From Oryzias latipes (taxonomy: Eukaryota > Chordata > Actinopteri > Beloniformes > Adrianichthyidae), in NCBI RefSeq assembly GCF_002234675.1, contig NC_019879.2:335501-399500 (forward strand): a stretch of 64,000 nucleotides of DNA. The letters are read 5' to 3'. The first letter of the stretch is position 1; each line of letters starts with the position of its first letter. The notes under the pieces are model-generated. The model did not search any database. It had not been told where the DNA came from and worked only from the letters and a program-made list of their open reading frames with translations. A program made the translations under genes and the position numbers. This document shows positions 33,564-45,960 of this stretch, one piece after another.

Positions 33564-33595
33564 TAACCCTAACCCTAACCCTAACCCTAAAACCC
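33564..33595 (-). repeat. short interstitial telomeric repeat
   Basis: Four perfect TAACCC units (TTAGGG on the minus strand) followed by TAAAACCC. It abuts the LINE end that follows. Confidence 0.85.
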
Positions 33596-33803
33596 GTTTA
33601 AAAACCCATTTTTATGCTCTGGCTTTTAACCCAATATGAGACCACTGTTTTTCTAACTGTTTACTGTTTTCTATAGTTTTATCTCCCTCTGTGTTTTCCC
33701 CCCCTTAACATGTTTTAATGTTTTTTACTGTTGTGTTCAGCACTTTGTCTCAACTACTGTTGTATGAAAGTGCTATATAAATAAAGTTGAGTTGAGTTGA
33801 GTT
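33596..33803 (+). mobile_element. L2-like LINE 3' end with (GTTGA)n tail
   Basis: It opens with AAAACCCATTTTTATGCTCT and ends GAAAGTGCTATATAAATAAA, then a GTTGA repeat at 33786-33803. Confidence 0.65.
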
Positions 33804-33887
33804 GGGCGCACACATTTAAAAGTTTACCACATCATTCCAGTAAAAGCACACCTCCTTTGTTTGTATTACCTACTTCTCAGAAGTCAG

Positions 33888-34252
33888 AACTCTGTCTCCC
33901 CCTCTGGTCACTGGCGGGAGCCGTACCCAGAGTACTAGCCACACTACAACTCCCAGCATCCCCAGCGTGCTCTTCCTGAATGCCACACACCTGACTCTCA
34001 TGTACAATCAATCACAGTCTACTTATCTCTGCACTGAGTCTCATTCAGTGTGCCAAGCTGCCTTCATTACTGAGCGTTATATCTGGACAGGATACTCTGC
34101 CACCTGCCCCGACACACGGCTGGATCCTGACTACCCCGTCTCTGATGATCTCACGCCTGTTATCCACCCCTGCCTGCCTGACCCTGATTTAGCTTTGTGG
34201 ACTTTTAGCTAATAAACCTGCTGCGTTTAGATCTAGCCTTCTGTTCTTGTGA
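33888..34252 (+). mobile_element. solo-LTR-like fossil fragment
   Basis: It contains CTACAACTCCCAGCATCCCC, a polyadenylation-like AATAAACCTGCTGCG and an end TTCTTGTGACA, the usual order in fish gypsy/ERV-type LTRs. The 5' edge is a guess; no internal region is attached. Confidence 0.4.
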
Positions 34253-35739
34253 CACTACCATTCTTTGTTACCAGTTTTTCTTTTCACTTCCTGGTTTTAT
34301 AATGGATCCCATTATGATTTAGTTGACCTAGAAAGGCCTGTTCTAAATTCATAATATTTTTGTTGGTATTGTTGGTTTGGATATTAATCTTTGTTTGTGA
34401 GTGTTTTTCTTTTTTACTTCAGAAAAGCAGTAAAGGAATTTGGATTCAATTTTGGATTTGGATGTGAGGATTTTTTTCTATTCATTCGTATATTTTCTAT
34501 TCCGTTTTTCCCTTTCGGGGTCAGGGGGCTGCAGGAGCCTATCCCGGCTACTTGTGGGCGAAGGCAGGTGATGCCCTGGTGTTACGCCCCCCGTCTAGTG
34601 GCCCAAGAGGACGCAGCATAAAATGAAGCCCCATCTCCCTCCAGTCTCAAAAGCCAGCACACTTAAAGCAGGTGAAGAGATTTTATTTTGATGGAACCAT
34701 GAGAGCTAGAGTATTTACTTCAGAGTGGACCCAGGCCAAAGTAACAAACAGAAATTGGCCTACCTAACAAGAACCCAAATCTTACCTAGTAAAAGAACAC
34801 AAACCAAAAGATAAGGTTAAAGGTTTTCACTGCAGAGCTGATCCTATTTTTTACGTGGGGGCGGGGCTTTGAGCTAATTGGCTACTGGGACACGTTTTCC
34901 CATGATTCTCACTGAGGTTATGGTAATGTGAGGCCTTTTCTGCTCCGGAACGATGTCTGTTCATGTGCCCCCTCACCATGATGACCACCATGACTCAAAC
35001 AGCTGCCACATCCAGAAGTTCTCCATGACACAGCCATCGTTGGACGCCTGTCAGAGGGAAATGATCTGGAATATAAGAAGGTGATTGTCAGGGCAGAGAC
35101 TGAGCCACAGGACAAAAAAAGATCTTCAAATCAGGGGTTTTATTTTACCCAACACAGAAATGACATGGGCCTAAATTAAAATGGGGTCAACTTAACAAAA
35201 TGTAACTGAGAGAATCAATAACAAATGCTCAAACCAACTGAAGCAAACTGACCCCCCAACAGGAAACATTGGGGAGATTTTCTACTGCCTGATCAGACCA
35301 ATGACACAATAGGGAGGGAATCACAAACACAAAACATTCAAAATCTAAATATTAACTAAAGTAGTAAATTACTAGTAATTTAACGCTTTAACCAAGAAAC
35401 TGAACTTATACTTCAAAACAAGTTTTACATATTCAGAAAAATATAAACAGTAGTCCAACATATCCATCTTCCCCAGATGGAAGTGTTCACCCAAGCTCCT
35501 CCCTTTCCACGTCATCAGGAACTTATTCAGCTCCTCCCACTGCTACATCATCAGGAAGTTTCCAGCTCCTGCCTCTGCCTCAGAATCAGGCCTCAGACAG
35601 AACTCAAAAGAATAGAATTACTCAAAACAAAATTAACTTCATCTGTGCACCAGTCATTACGCGACTTTTGCTATGTAATGTGTGAAATAAAATGAAATGG
35701 TTTATTCAACAAAGAAATATAACAAATGAATTTAACTTA
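34253..35739. other. unassigned, with a teleost-repeat scrap and a small tandem repeat
   Basis: 34500-34580 (GGTCAGGGGGCTGCAGGAGC, CTATCCCGGCTACTTGTGGG) is an end of the same common repeat as 11366-12240. 35490-35580 holds about two and a half copies of a CAGCTCCT...CATCAGGAA unit of roughly 43 bp. The rest may be LTR-type debris that I cannot place. Confidence 0.4.
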
Positions 35740-36172
35740 ACTGTGGGGCAATGGGGTCTGCCCTCAGAGTGATCAAGACTTTGTGGACTGGTGTGAACTC
35801 AATCACCTTGGGAGTACCCATCGACCACAGACTGAGTTGGAAGAGCAACAGCACTGCTGTGTATAAGAAGGCCAGCAGCAGACTCCACTTCCTGAGGAGG
35901 CTAAGGTCCTTCAACGTGTGCAGCAAGATGCTTGAAATCTTTTACCAGTCTGTTGTGGCCAGCACTCTGTTCTTCTCAGTGGTCTGCTGGGGGGGCAGCA
36001 TATCTGCTAGGGACAGTAATAGACTGAACAAACTGATCCGAAGAGCTGGCTCCGTAATCGGTTGTAAAATGGACACATTTGAATCTGTGATGGAGAGGAG
36101 GACTTTAAATGAGCTCATATCCATCATGGATTTTCCTGAGCATCCTCTCCATCCTGTACTGGATGGTCAGCG
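35740..36172 (+). mobile_element. Rex1-like LINE, 5' arm of a split copy
   Basis: The plus strand reads WTGVNSITLGVPIDHRLSWK, LHFLRRLRSFNVCSKMLEIF, STLFFSVVCWGGS, SNRLNKLIRRAGSVIGCK and MERRTLNELISIMDFPEHPL, the C-terminal region of Rex1/CR1-group ORF2. It stops at GGTCAGCG (36165-36172), where a hAT element interrupts it. The LINE resumes at 45961 after the duplicated GGTCAGCG. It lacks the RT core (5'-truncated). Confidence 0.78.
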
Positions 36173-36440
36173 CAAGGTTATTATAGTTAACGAAAACGAA
36201 CGAAAAAACTAAAACTAGAACTGAAAAAACATTTTCGTTAACTGAAATAAAAATAAAAACGAGAGTTTTTAAAAAAACGAAAACTAACTAAAACTGTTTG
36301 TCGTGTGTATAAAACTAACTGAAACTAAATAATATTAACCCCAAAAAATACTTCGTTTTCGTCTTTGTTAATACATAAGTCTTTTGGGTTGAAATAAAGT
36401 CTATTTACTTCACCCTGCTAGTTTTACTGTGTATCTGAAC

Positions 36441-37119
36441 TAGAGGGCTGCATTGGGATCGGGTCCCGCCGGGTCCCGCGGGACCCAACCCAAATCTCGC
36501 GGGATTGGGCGGTTTGAATTGTGCTGCGGGCGGGAGCGGGCGGCAGAAAAAACCCGCGGGATCAGTGCTGCCATGAATATCTCATGAATATATATTAGCG
36601 GACTACGTTAGGCTGTGCGGCTGTTGGAGTCTTATGTACTGAAGCTCCGTGAAAGCACCAGGTAGAGACGCCCAATGGCCTCTGTCATCTAACCTGTTGT
36701 TGGGGGTGCGCCCCGCCCCGCCTCTTACTAAGAGCGCGCTTCAGGCCGTCTGTCTGCGCGCGCACACACGCACACTTTTAACCGAACGGGATTTGTGAAA
36801 ATATATTTAATAATTAAGTTGCAAATTAGACAAAAGAGGAATGCATGAAAAGATGAGGCTGGAGGAGGGACATGAATCTCTTTAGTAATATCAATACAAA
36901 TACGTGTTTTTTTCCTGCGGGACGGGAGACGATACAAAATCAATGCATCTCTATTACTGTGCGGGACTAAATTCTATGAGTTTTGCGGGTGCGGGCGGGA
37001 GTGGACATACATATTGCGGGTGTGGGCGGGAGTGTAACGCATACGTTGCGGGAGCGGGCGGGATTGGTCAGAAATTCAGCGGGCGCGGGATGAAGAAAAT
37101 AGTCCCGCGCAGGGCCTTA
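36441..37119. mobile_element. hAT-type MITE, copy B, inside the larger hAT
   Basis: This is the reverse-orientation relative of 11560-12163. It starts TAGAGGGCTGCATTGGGATC and ends AGTCCCGCGCAGGGCCTTA. ATCTGAAC on both sides (36433-36440 and 37120-37127) is a perfect 8-bp duplication. At 679 bp it is longer than copy A, partly because a GCGGGNGNGGGCGGGAGTG-type unit is repeated at 36985-37070. Confidence 0.9.
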
Positions 37120-38039
37120 ATCTGAACCTTACGGCATCACGTAGTCTGTGACGTCACATGATGTCTGTCAGACACTGCCGGCTAGCGTGGTCATAGACAT
37201 TTACATGAGCGTGATGGCTGCAGTAAAAGTTGGGAGAAAGCGGGAGAGTCCTATCTGGGACTTTTTTGAATATAACAGCGTCGAAAACTAAAGTAAGTGC
37301 CTTGTAGTCGAAGCAGGAGACAAAATTTGTGGAACGCTCCTCAAAGGGAAAAACCCTACGAATCTAAAAGTACATTTAAAAAGCGCACACAACAACGCAA
37401 ATCAACAGTACCTAGACAAGCTAGCCTGTCGCCCGCCCTCCCCCGAAAAAGAAGCCAGAGCAGATAACGTAATGATGTTGTCGGCTGTTGTATTTTAATT
37501 TAAGGATGGTTGTCCTTGTGTCCTCTGAATAATAAGTGTTTCAAAATGTATCTTTGATTGCGTTTTTATCATACAATACTTATTCTGGTGATTTTGAATC
37601 ATGCACCTGACAAATATCCTAATTTACAAAAAAAAAACTAAAACTAACACTAAAACTAATAAAAACTAAACTAAAACGAAGCAATTTCAAAAAATAAAAA
37701 CTAATAAAAACTAGTAAAGCAGCCTCTAAAAACTAATTAAAACTAAATAAATTTTTAAAAAAAATTCAAAACTAAATAAAAACTAAAACTAATTAAAGCT
37801 ACAAGTAGCATTTAGCGGGCCCGAGCACGTGCCACCGCCTGGCACGAGCGACCGCCCCGTGAGCAACGCCCTGCTCGAGCCATTCTCGTTGTTTTTTCTT
37901 GTCCATTCTGGAGCTCCAAGATAATGTTAATATGACAGCAGCTCTGGGGGGGGGGGGGGGGGGGGGACTGTAATCTGTTTCCTTAAAGGACAAAGACTTA
38001 TGCATATAGCATGAAAAAAATTCTTAAATCTAAGCCTCG

Positions 38040-38763
38040 TTTAGACCTGCTCAATTTCTCATCAAGTAGAAGAAGGTTTTTATCAGATTAAGAAACAAGC
38101 AATGATGATAATTGCTATCACTGTTCCTAAGAATGAGAACAATAGAACTCATTCAATTTCCACTACAATGTCTAGATGAGTGTCAGCTATGTCTGATAAC
38201 TTGGCCAATTAGCTGGACCGGGATCTTGCAAAGTGCAGGTGGTTAACGTCCAGTGTGATGAGTCTGTGGACGGCAACAGTACAGCATAGCTTTTGGTTTC
38301 CACAAGAGAAGAACTCCTGACACATCTGCCCTAACAGACAACTACAAGAGGAGTTGAAATGTATAACACGGTGAAGGAGTTTTTGTGCAGAAAAAGGTAC
38401 CATTAGAAAAGCCAGTAGCAGTGACTGCAGACAGGTTTCATCACTCACTGTAAGCTGTAAAGCTGACGCAGACTTTCCAAAATGTCTGCATTACTGCTGC
38501 GTCATTCACCAGTAGGCCTTATGTGCAGAAGTGATTGGCTCTGGACATATAATGATTCCTATTGTGAAAATCATAAAAAAAACCTCAGCTGCAAAGCAAA
38601 ACAGAACAGGATTTTTAAGGTGCTAATGGTGGAGATATCTGCTGAATATGGTGAATATGAATATGGTGAATCTGAACTTGTATTCTTGACTGACATTACT
38701 GGAAAACTAAACCACTTGATCTGCGAGCTGCAAGACATTGGCAAAACTATATTTTTTTATTGA
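38040..38763 (+). pseudogene. hAT-type (ZBED5/SCAND3-like) transposase relic in repeat A
   Basis: Degenerate coding blocks recall the vertebrate ZBED5/SCAND3-like hAT transposase family: GVEMYNTVKEFLCRKR-like (about 38350-38400), a KADADFPKCLHYC-like block near 38460-38500, and IFKVLMVEISAEYG followed by LVFLTDITGKLNHLICELQD at about 38610-38740. Several stops and frame changes are present. Confidence 0.6.
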
Positions 38764-40020
38764 CCAGCCTGCCTGAGCCAGTGTTTTTCTTGTGGGGATC
38801 TTTTCTGCCAGGGCTTGTCAGCTTGGTCAGTGGATGTTGCTGCAGTTGTCTCCCTTGCTGGGCCAGCTGGAGTTAAACATAGCAGCCTCACGGCTGTGAA
38901 GTGGACCCCGTTGCTGTCCCAGTCTGGGTGGGCACTGTGGTGATGTTCCAATGTTCAGGCTGGCTCCTGGTATGAAGAGATTCCCAATTACCATTTCCTA
39001 ACCGCAGAGCCAAGGATGTGTTTACATGTTTAGGTCAAAAATGTGATGAACAGCTTCATGTTGTCTATTGATGTAAGTTTAAACCTAAACATGTTTCCCT
39101 GTTACTAATCCAGTTGATGTGGTTCTCCACCTGTGTCTAGGTGATAGAAAAGCATTTTTTTATATTTAGAGCTCTAAGCAAACAAACAGTTGTCTATATA
39201 AAAGAGCTTTTACAATTGTGCACTTTTAGCAGGTCTCTGAATACATGTGACCAATGTATAATGGATTTTCACAGACTTTGTTTAAAACTGAAGGTGACAG
39301 AGACTTTGGAGAAGTGGCTACATTATTCTGGACTTCTTTGTTTCATCCACAGAAGAGTAAAATATGTGATTGATTTTGAAAAGCTGCTGAAAAATGTATC
39401 TTTTTAAAATTGCAATTTCTAATTTGGGTTTTACATTTTGTGTTCCATTTTTTGTGATTTTATTAGAAAGATTTGTTATTTATTTGGTGTTTAAAGGTGG
39501 TACATATTGTATATACACAATCTTCTTAGAGACATTTGCTATATGTTGTGTTTGTTGTCATTGTAGTTTAATTTTATTGGATGTATTGAAAGGAAATGAA
39601 AAGAAGTTGCAGCATTGATTAAAAAAAGCATAAAAGAGACATTTACTGTCTGATGTTACATCTGTAGGAGTGTACTGAGGCTGGGTTTTGTTTTGGAGCA
39701 CATTCATATATTTTGTTTGTAAAAAAAAAAAAAAAAGATAAAATATAAAGTTAATTGTATTTTGGATGAATAAAAAAGCAATGATTAGTGCTAAGGATGT
39801 ATAAAAGACAAACAAAACAAAGGAAAATGTTGTATTTTAGGGTTGAACTAGGCTTTCTAACTGTTCTACTTTCTGTCTGCCACTCCTGGCTAATTTACAT
39901 GTGAGCACACAGCCGGGGGTTGGGGGGGGGGCTAACTCCACTCCTGCAGCAGGGGAGACTGATGAAAAGCTTGAGGATGTAAGATTGAATAAATAAAATC
40001 CTAGAGTTGACCAGTTCATT
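38764..40020. repeat. inserted repeat segment absent from copy B
   Basis: 38790-39010 matches 61300-61490 (shared GTTGCTGCAGTTGT, GCTGTGAAGTGGACCCC, GGCTCCTGGTATGAA-type words), so it is a separate interspersed repeat. The 39020-40020 part is AT-rich and unassigned. In copy B the sequence passes from GATTGGCTCTGGACAC directly to the 1.1 kb units. Confidence 0.5.
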
Positions 40021-40204
40021 TTATAAATGTAAATATTTTTTATTTTGGTGCTGATAAACTAAACAGAAGTTATGATAAAAATATTTGCTTGAGTCAAAAT
40101 GTCCAAAAATTTGCTTTTAGCACAATAGGGTGATTAAGGTGGTTAAATGTTTCTCCTACGTATAGTGCTGCTTTTCAAACGTGGAGCTTTGTAGGACGCA
40201 TCTA

Positions 40205-42483
40205 ATTCTGAAATCTCAGCTTCCTGAGACAAACGGCTGATTTCCTATAAAGCTTGATTATATGACTGCAACGGAATCGACCACTTCCTGTTTGGCAGTG
40301 CCTTACGCAGGCACCGTCAGATGTGCAGCCATGAAACTTGAGATGATGAGAGAAGAGCCTTCTGAGTATCTCCAGTTTTAATTTCATGCACATCGGAAAA
40401 AGCACATAGAAAATACAGGGCAGAATGTGCCCCATGCAATAACTAGGTGGCGCTATAGAGCTCGTCCAAAGTTGTCATATCCATGGGTTCAGAATGGAAG
40501 CTTCATCATATCCATTGAAATTCAGTGAGATTGGACAAGGAATGTGCACATGAGAGCAACATTTGTCTGCATGGCGAGACGCCCAACTTTGCCGCTCTGT
40601 CAAGACCACACCCCGCATTGAAAGTTATGGCTTTTTATCAGAGTAAACTTCAATGGTTTTTCAACAGGTGGACGTCATTTTGAGGTGTGTCGGCTCATCC
40701 TACTTGGAGCAGTGATGCTCCAAGTAAAACATGTCATTTCCTGTTGCCAACAGGTGGCGCTACACCTGTTTCGGATTTTTCGACTGCAGATGTGTTCAAA
40801 GTCAGACTAAAATCATGCACAACAAATTTGGATCAGATTAGATTATTTATGGCTGAGTAATGGCCATTTTTCTTTTCATGGCGTGATTTCGAAACGACCT
40901 CAAATTTTGACGCGCCGCCACGGTCACAAACAACCGTAAAAACTTAAAAGCTTCGCAATTTAATATTGGACATGTGTTTAGTTTACAAAACCAAAGTTTG
41001 GAGTCATTGTTCAAAAATCTCTAGGAGGAGTTCGTTCTAGAACGAGGCTTGCAAATGACCAAAATACACCAAAAATGACATATTGACACCAATATAGCAG
41101 ACTTCCTGTGCAACTGACAGCTTGGTACCAGGAGACTTTTTTGTAGGTTTTCATCTGATGAACATGTCCTGTAAAAATCAAGCTTGTATGTTAAAGAACA
41201 TGGCGGGGCTCTCAAAAACAAACATGGTAGGTGGCGCTATTGAGCCGTTTTTGTTCACCCATGCAAGTGCTGTATATCTAAGTTAGAGATATTTATGAGG
41301 CATCTCATTCTGAAATCTCAGCCTCGTGATACAAACGGCTGATTTTTTATGAATTTTTAATTATCTGACTGCAACGCAATCAACCACTTCCTGTTTGGTG
41401 GTGGCTTGCGCAGGCACCGTCAGGTGTACACCCATGAAACTTTAGACGATGAGAGAAGACCCTTATGAGTATCTCCTGTTGTAATTTTATGAATGTCGGA
41501 CAAAGCAAAGAGAAAAGATAGGTCAGAATGTGACATAAAATGTATTTATCAATATCTAGGTGGCGCTATGGAGTTCGTCCAAGATTGTCATATCCATTGG
41601 TTCAGAATGAAAGCTTCATCACCTCTATTGAATTTCAGTGAGATTGGACAAGGAATGTGCACGTGAGAGCAACTTTTGTGTGCATGGCGAGACGCCCAAC
41701 TTCACCGCTCTGTCACGACCACACCCCCGCATTGAAAGTTATGGCTTTTTATCAGAGTAAACTTCAATGGCTTTTCAACAGGTGGACATCATTTTGAGGT
41801 GTGTCGGCTCATCCTACTCGGAGCAGTGATGCTCCAAGTAAAACATGTCATTTCCTTTTGCCAGCAGGTGGCGCTACACCTGTTCTGGATTTTTCCACTT
41901 CTGATGTGGTCAGGGTCAGACTAAAATCATGCACATCAATTTTGGATCAGATTGGATTTTGCATGGCTGAGTAATGGCCATTTTTCTTTTCATGGCGTGT
42001 TTTCAATATGACCTCCATTTTCGACGCGCCGCCACGGTCACAAACATCCGTAAAAACTTAAAAGCTTCGCAATTTAACATCGGACATGTGTCTAGTTTAC
42101 AAAACCAAAGTTTGGAGTCATTACTCCAAAATCTCTAGGAGGAGTTCGTTCTAGAGCGAGGCCTGCAAATGTCCAAAATGAAGCAAAAATGACATATTGA
42201 CCTCAATATATCAGACTTCCTGTGCGAGTGACAGGTGGGTCCTTTCAGACTTTTTTGTAGGTCTCCATCTGAAGAACATGCCCTGTAAAATTCAAGCTTG
42301 TACGTTAAAGCGTATGCGGGGCGTCGGGACAAAAGTCACTGTAGGTGGCGCTATCGAGCCGTTTTTGTGCGCCCATGCCAATCTCCTATAAAATACGAAA
42401 TTTTTCGCGACTCCTGATGTGTGTGCCAAATTTGGTGAGTTTTGGGGTATGTTAAAGGCCTCAAAAAGGCGACTCTTCCGGTA

Positions 42484-42486
<3 letters not shown>
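40205..42486. repeat. two tandem 1.1 kb units of repeat A
   Basis: Units start ATTCTGAAATCTCAGC at 40205 and 41307 (spacing 1102). Each includes CACTTCCTGTTTGG, AGGTGGCGCTAT, GGCGAGACGCCCAAC, CAGGTGGCGCTACACC and GACGCGCCGCCACGGTCAC. The second ends in GGCCTCAAAAAGGCGACTCT. Confidence 0.85.
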
Positions 42487-42514
<28 letters not shown>

Positions 42515-42995
42515 TAAAGCTACAAGTAGCATTTAGCGGGCCCGAGCACGTGCGACCGCCTGGCACGAGCGACCGCCCCGTGAGCAACGCCCTGCTCGAG
42601 CCATTCTCGTCGTTCTTTCTTGTCCATTCTGGAGCTCCAAGCTAATGTTAATATGAAAGCAGCCTGTGGGGGGTGTGGGAGGGGGGGACTGTAATCTGTT
42701 GCCTTAAGGGACAAAGACTTTTGCATATAGCGTGAACGAGTGAGTGAATGAACAATGCCCTGCTCGAGCCGTTTTGTGTCGTTCTTCCTTCTGCATTCTG
42801 GCGCTGCAAGCTACATTTAACATGACAGCAGCCTTTCGGCGGAAGGTGGGGGTGGGGGGGGGGTGTAATCTGTTTCCTTGAAGGACTGATATTTTTGCAT
42901 ATATTGTGAAAAAAAATTCAAACAAAGCTTTGTTTAGTCCTGCTCATTTTCTCATCCAGAAGGCCTTTTCAGATTAAAAAGTTGTCAATCAAGCA

Positions 42996-43470
42996 ATGAT
43001 GATAATCACTAACACTGTACCTAAAGATGTGAAGAATAGAAGTGATCTAATTTCCACTACAATGTCTCGACATGTGTCAGCTATGTTTGATAAATTGGCT
43101 GATCAGGTGGAATGGGATCTTGCAAAGCGCATGTTGTTTTGCATCCAGTTTGAAGATTCTCTAGACAGCAGCAGTGCAGCGCAGCTGTGTGTTTGTTTGT
43201 TTTTTTTGTTTTTCTTTACATCAAGAGAAGAACTCTTGACAGAACTGCCCTTACAAACAAATATAGGAGGAGTTGAAATGTATAACACGGTAAAGGAGTT
43301 TTTGTGCAGAAAAAGGTACCATTAGAAAAGCTGGTAGCAGTGACTGCAGACGGGGCTCCTGCTATGATCAATAGACAAACAGGTTTCATCACTCACTGTA
43401 AAGCTGACCCAGACTTTCCAAAATGTCTGCATTACTGCTGCTTCATTCACCAGTAGGCCTTAAGTGTAAA
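42996..43470 (+). pseudogene. hAT-type transposase relic in repeat B
   Basis: The plus-strand frame 42996-43325 reads MSRHVSAMFDKLADQVEWDL, CIQFEDSLDSSSAAQL, REELLTELPLQTNIGGVEMY and NTVKEFLCRKR. This parallels the 'DESTD...LLLCRSLQT...FNCINEFM' region of ZBED5/SCAND3-type hAT transposases. A T-rich expansion and later stops show it is dead. Confidence 0.6.
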
Positions 43471-43517
43471 AGTGATTGGCTCTGGACACTAAGTTGGAGA
43501 TATGTAGGAGGCATCTC

Positions 43518-45803
43518 ATTCTGAAATCTCAGCCTTGTGATACAAACGGCTGATTTTTTATGAATTTTTAATTATCTGACTGCAACGCAATCAACCACTT
43601 CCTGTTTGGTGGTGGCTTGCGCAAGCATTGTCAGGTGTAAACCCATGAAACTTTAAACGATGAGAGAAGAGCCTTCTGAGTATCTCCTGTTGTAATTTTA
43701 TGAACATCGGACAAAGCACTGAGAAAATACAGGGCAGAATGTGCCCCATGCAATAACTAGGTGGCGCTATAGAGCTCGTCCAAACTTGTCATATCCATGG
43801 GTTCAGAATTGAAGCTTCATCATATCCATTTATTTTCAGTGAGATCGGACAAGGAATGTGCACGTGAGAGCAACATTTGTGTGCATGGCGAGACGCCCAA
43901 CTTCGCCGCTCTTTCACGACCACACCCCCGCTTTGAAAGATTTGGTTTTTTATCAGAGTAAACTTCAATGGATTTTTAACAGGTGGATGTCATTTTGAGG
44001 TGCGTTTGCTCATCCTACTTGGAGCAGTGAGGCTCCAAGTAAGACATGTCATTTCCTGTTGCCAACAGGTGGCGCTACACTTATTCCATATTTTTCCACT
44101 GCAGATTTGTTCAGAGTCAGACTACAATCATGCACATAAATTTTGGATCAGATTAGATTATGCATGGCTGAGTTATGGCCATTCTTCTTTTCATGGCGTG
44201 TTTTCGAAACGACCTCCAATTTTGACGCGCAGCCACGGTCACAAACAACCGTAAAAACTTAAAAGCTTCGCAATTTAACATCGGACATGTGTTTAGTTTA
44301 CAAAACCAAAGTTTGGAGTCATTATTCATAAATCTCTAGGAGGAGTTCGTTCTAGAAGGAGGCCTACAAATGCCCAAAATAGAGCAAAAATGACATATTG
44401 ACACCAATATAGCAGACTTCCTGTGCGACTGACAGCTTGGTACCAAGAGACTTTTTTGTAGGTTTTCATCTGATGAACATGTCCTGTAAATATCAAGCTT
44501 GTATGTTAAAGAACATGGCGGGGCTCGCGAAAACAAAGATTGTAGGTGGCGCTATTGAGCCGTTTTTGTGCACCCGTGCGAGTGCTGTATATCTAAGTTG
44601 GAGATATGTATAGGGGAATTTCATTCTGAAATCTCAGCCTCGTCAGAAAAACGGCTGATTTTTTATGAATTTTTAATTATCTGACTGCAACGCAATCAAC
44701 CACTTCCTGTTTGGCGGTGGCTTGCGCAGGCACCGTCAGGTGTACACCCATGAAACTTTACACAATGAGAGAAAACCCTTGTGAGTATCTCCTGTTGTAA
44801 TTTTATGAACATCGGACAAAGCACAGAGAAAAGACAGGTCAGAATGTGACATAAAATGTATTTGTCAATATCTAGGTGGCGCTATAGAGCTCGTCCAAGA
44901 TTGTCATATCCATTGGTTCAGAATGGAAGCTTCATCACCTCCATCGAATTTCAGTGAGATTGGACAAGGAATGTGCACGTGAGAGCAACTTTTGTGTGCA
45001 CGGCGAGGCGCCCACCTTCGCCGCTCTGTCACGACCACACCCCCGCATTGAAAGTTATGGCTTTTTATCAGAGTAAACTTCAATGGCTTTTCAACAGGTG
45101 GACATCATTTTGAGGTTTGTCGGCTCATCCTACTTGGAGCAGTGATGCTCCAAGTCAAACATGTCATTTCCTCTTGCCAGCAGGTGGCGCTAAACTTTTT
45201 CCAGATTCTTTCACTGCAGATGTGTTCAGAGTCAGACTAAAATCATGCATATCAATTTTGGATCAGATTGGATTATACATGGCTGAGTAATGGCCATTTT
45301 CCGTTTCATGGCGTGTTTTCGAAATGACCTCCAAGTTCGACGCGCCGCCACGGTCACAAACATCCGTAATACTTTTAAAGCTTCGCAATTTAACATCGGA
45401 CATGTGTTTAGTTTACAAAACCAAAGTTTGGAGTCATTATTCACAAATCTCTAGGAGGAGTTCGTTCTAGAAGGAGGCCTACAAATGTCCAAAATAGAGC
45501 AAAAATGACATATTGACACCAATATAGCAGACTTCCTGTGCGACTGACAGCTTGGTACCAAGAGACTTTTTTGTAGGTTTCCATCTGATGAACATGTCCT
45601 GAAAAAATCAAGCTTGTATGTTAAAGCATATGCGGGGGCTCGGGACAAATGTCACTGTAGGTGGCGCTGTCGAGCCGTTTTTGTGCGCCCATGCCAATCT
45701 CCTGTAAAATACGAAATTTTTCGCGACTCCTGATGTGTGTGCCAAATTTGGTGAGTTTTGGGGTATGTTAAAGGCCTCAAAAAGGCGACTCTTCCGTCGG
45801 AAG
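43518..45803. repeat. two tandem 1.1 kb units of repeat B
   Basis: Units start at 43518 and 44623 (spacing 1105), parallel to 40205 and 41307 in A. They end in the same GGCCTCAAAAAGGCGACTCT before an AAT tract. Confidence 0.85.
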
Positions 45804-45960
45804 AAAAAGAATAATAATAATAATAATAATAACTCTAACAGATACAATAGGGTCCTTGCACTCCGTGCTCGGGCCCTAATAATAAACATTCGAATTACAA
45901 TAGGGTCCTTGCACTCCGTGCTCGGGCCCTAATAAAAAATCCGAAACTATTATAACCTTG

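Larger units (their letters stand above)
42515..45880. repeat. compound repeat B, nested in the AAT tract of repeat A
   Basis: Same start (TTAAAGCTACAAGTAGCATT) and end (GTGCTCGGGCCCTAAT) as A. It contains a head, a shorter hAT-transposase relic (42996-43460) and two 1.1 kb units starting at 43518 and 44623. It sits in A's AAT microsatellite, so the 3' end motif occurs twice in a row (45844-45880 and 45897-45933). Confidence 0.8.
37794..45933. repeat. compound repeat A (8.1 kb) holding a second copy of itself
   Basis: The 5' end TTAAAGCTACAAGTAGCATT includes GGGCCCGAGCACG; the 3' end includes the inverse CGTGCTCGGGCCC before TAAT. The order is a GC-rich head (37794-38030), a hAT-type transposase relic (38040-38760), an inserted segment (38764 to about 40020), two 1.1 kb units, an AAT microsatellite (42486-42514), then copy B, and finally the displaced 3' end of A (45881-45933). 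Such 'ggcgctat...' repeats are common in fish; their class is unknown to me. Confidence 0.7.
36173..45960. mobile_element. hAT element (non-autonomous) swollen to 9.8 kb by internal insertions
   Basis: The ends are CAAGGTTATTATAGTTAACG and the inverse of CTATTATAACCTTG, 13 of 14 bases matched. GGTCAGCG (36165-36172 and 45961-45968) is a perfect 8-bp target duplication. Its own sequence is 36173-36440, 37128 to about 37793, and about 45934-45960, roughly 0.96 kb. It is rich in ACTAAAACTAA and AACGAAAAC, as in a well-known fish hAT family. It has no transposase of its own. Confidence 0.9.

Noticed and set aside
36441-37119. CpG-rich island suggesting a promoter
   Set aside because: The GC-rich words belong to the hAT MITE and recur in its other copy at 11560-12163.
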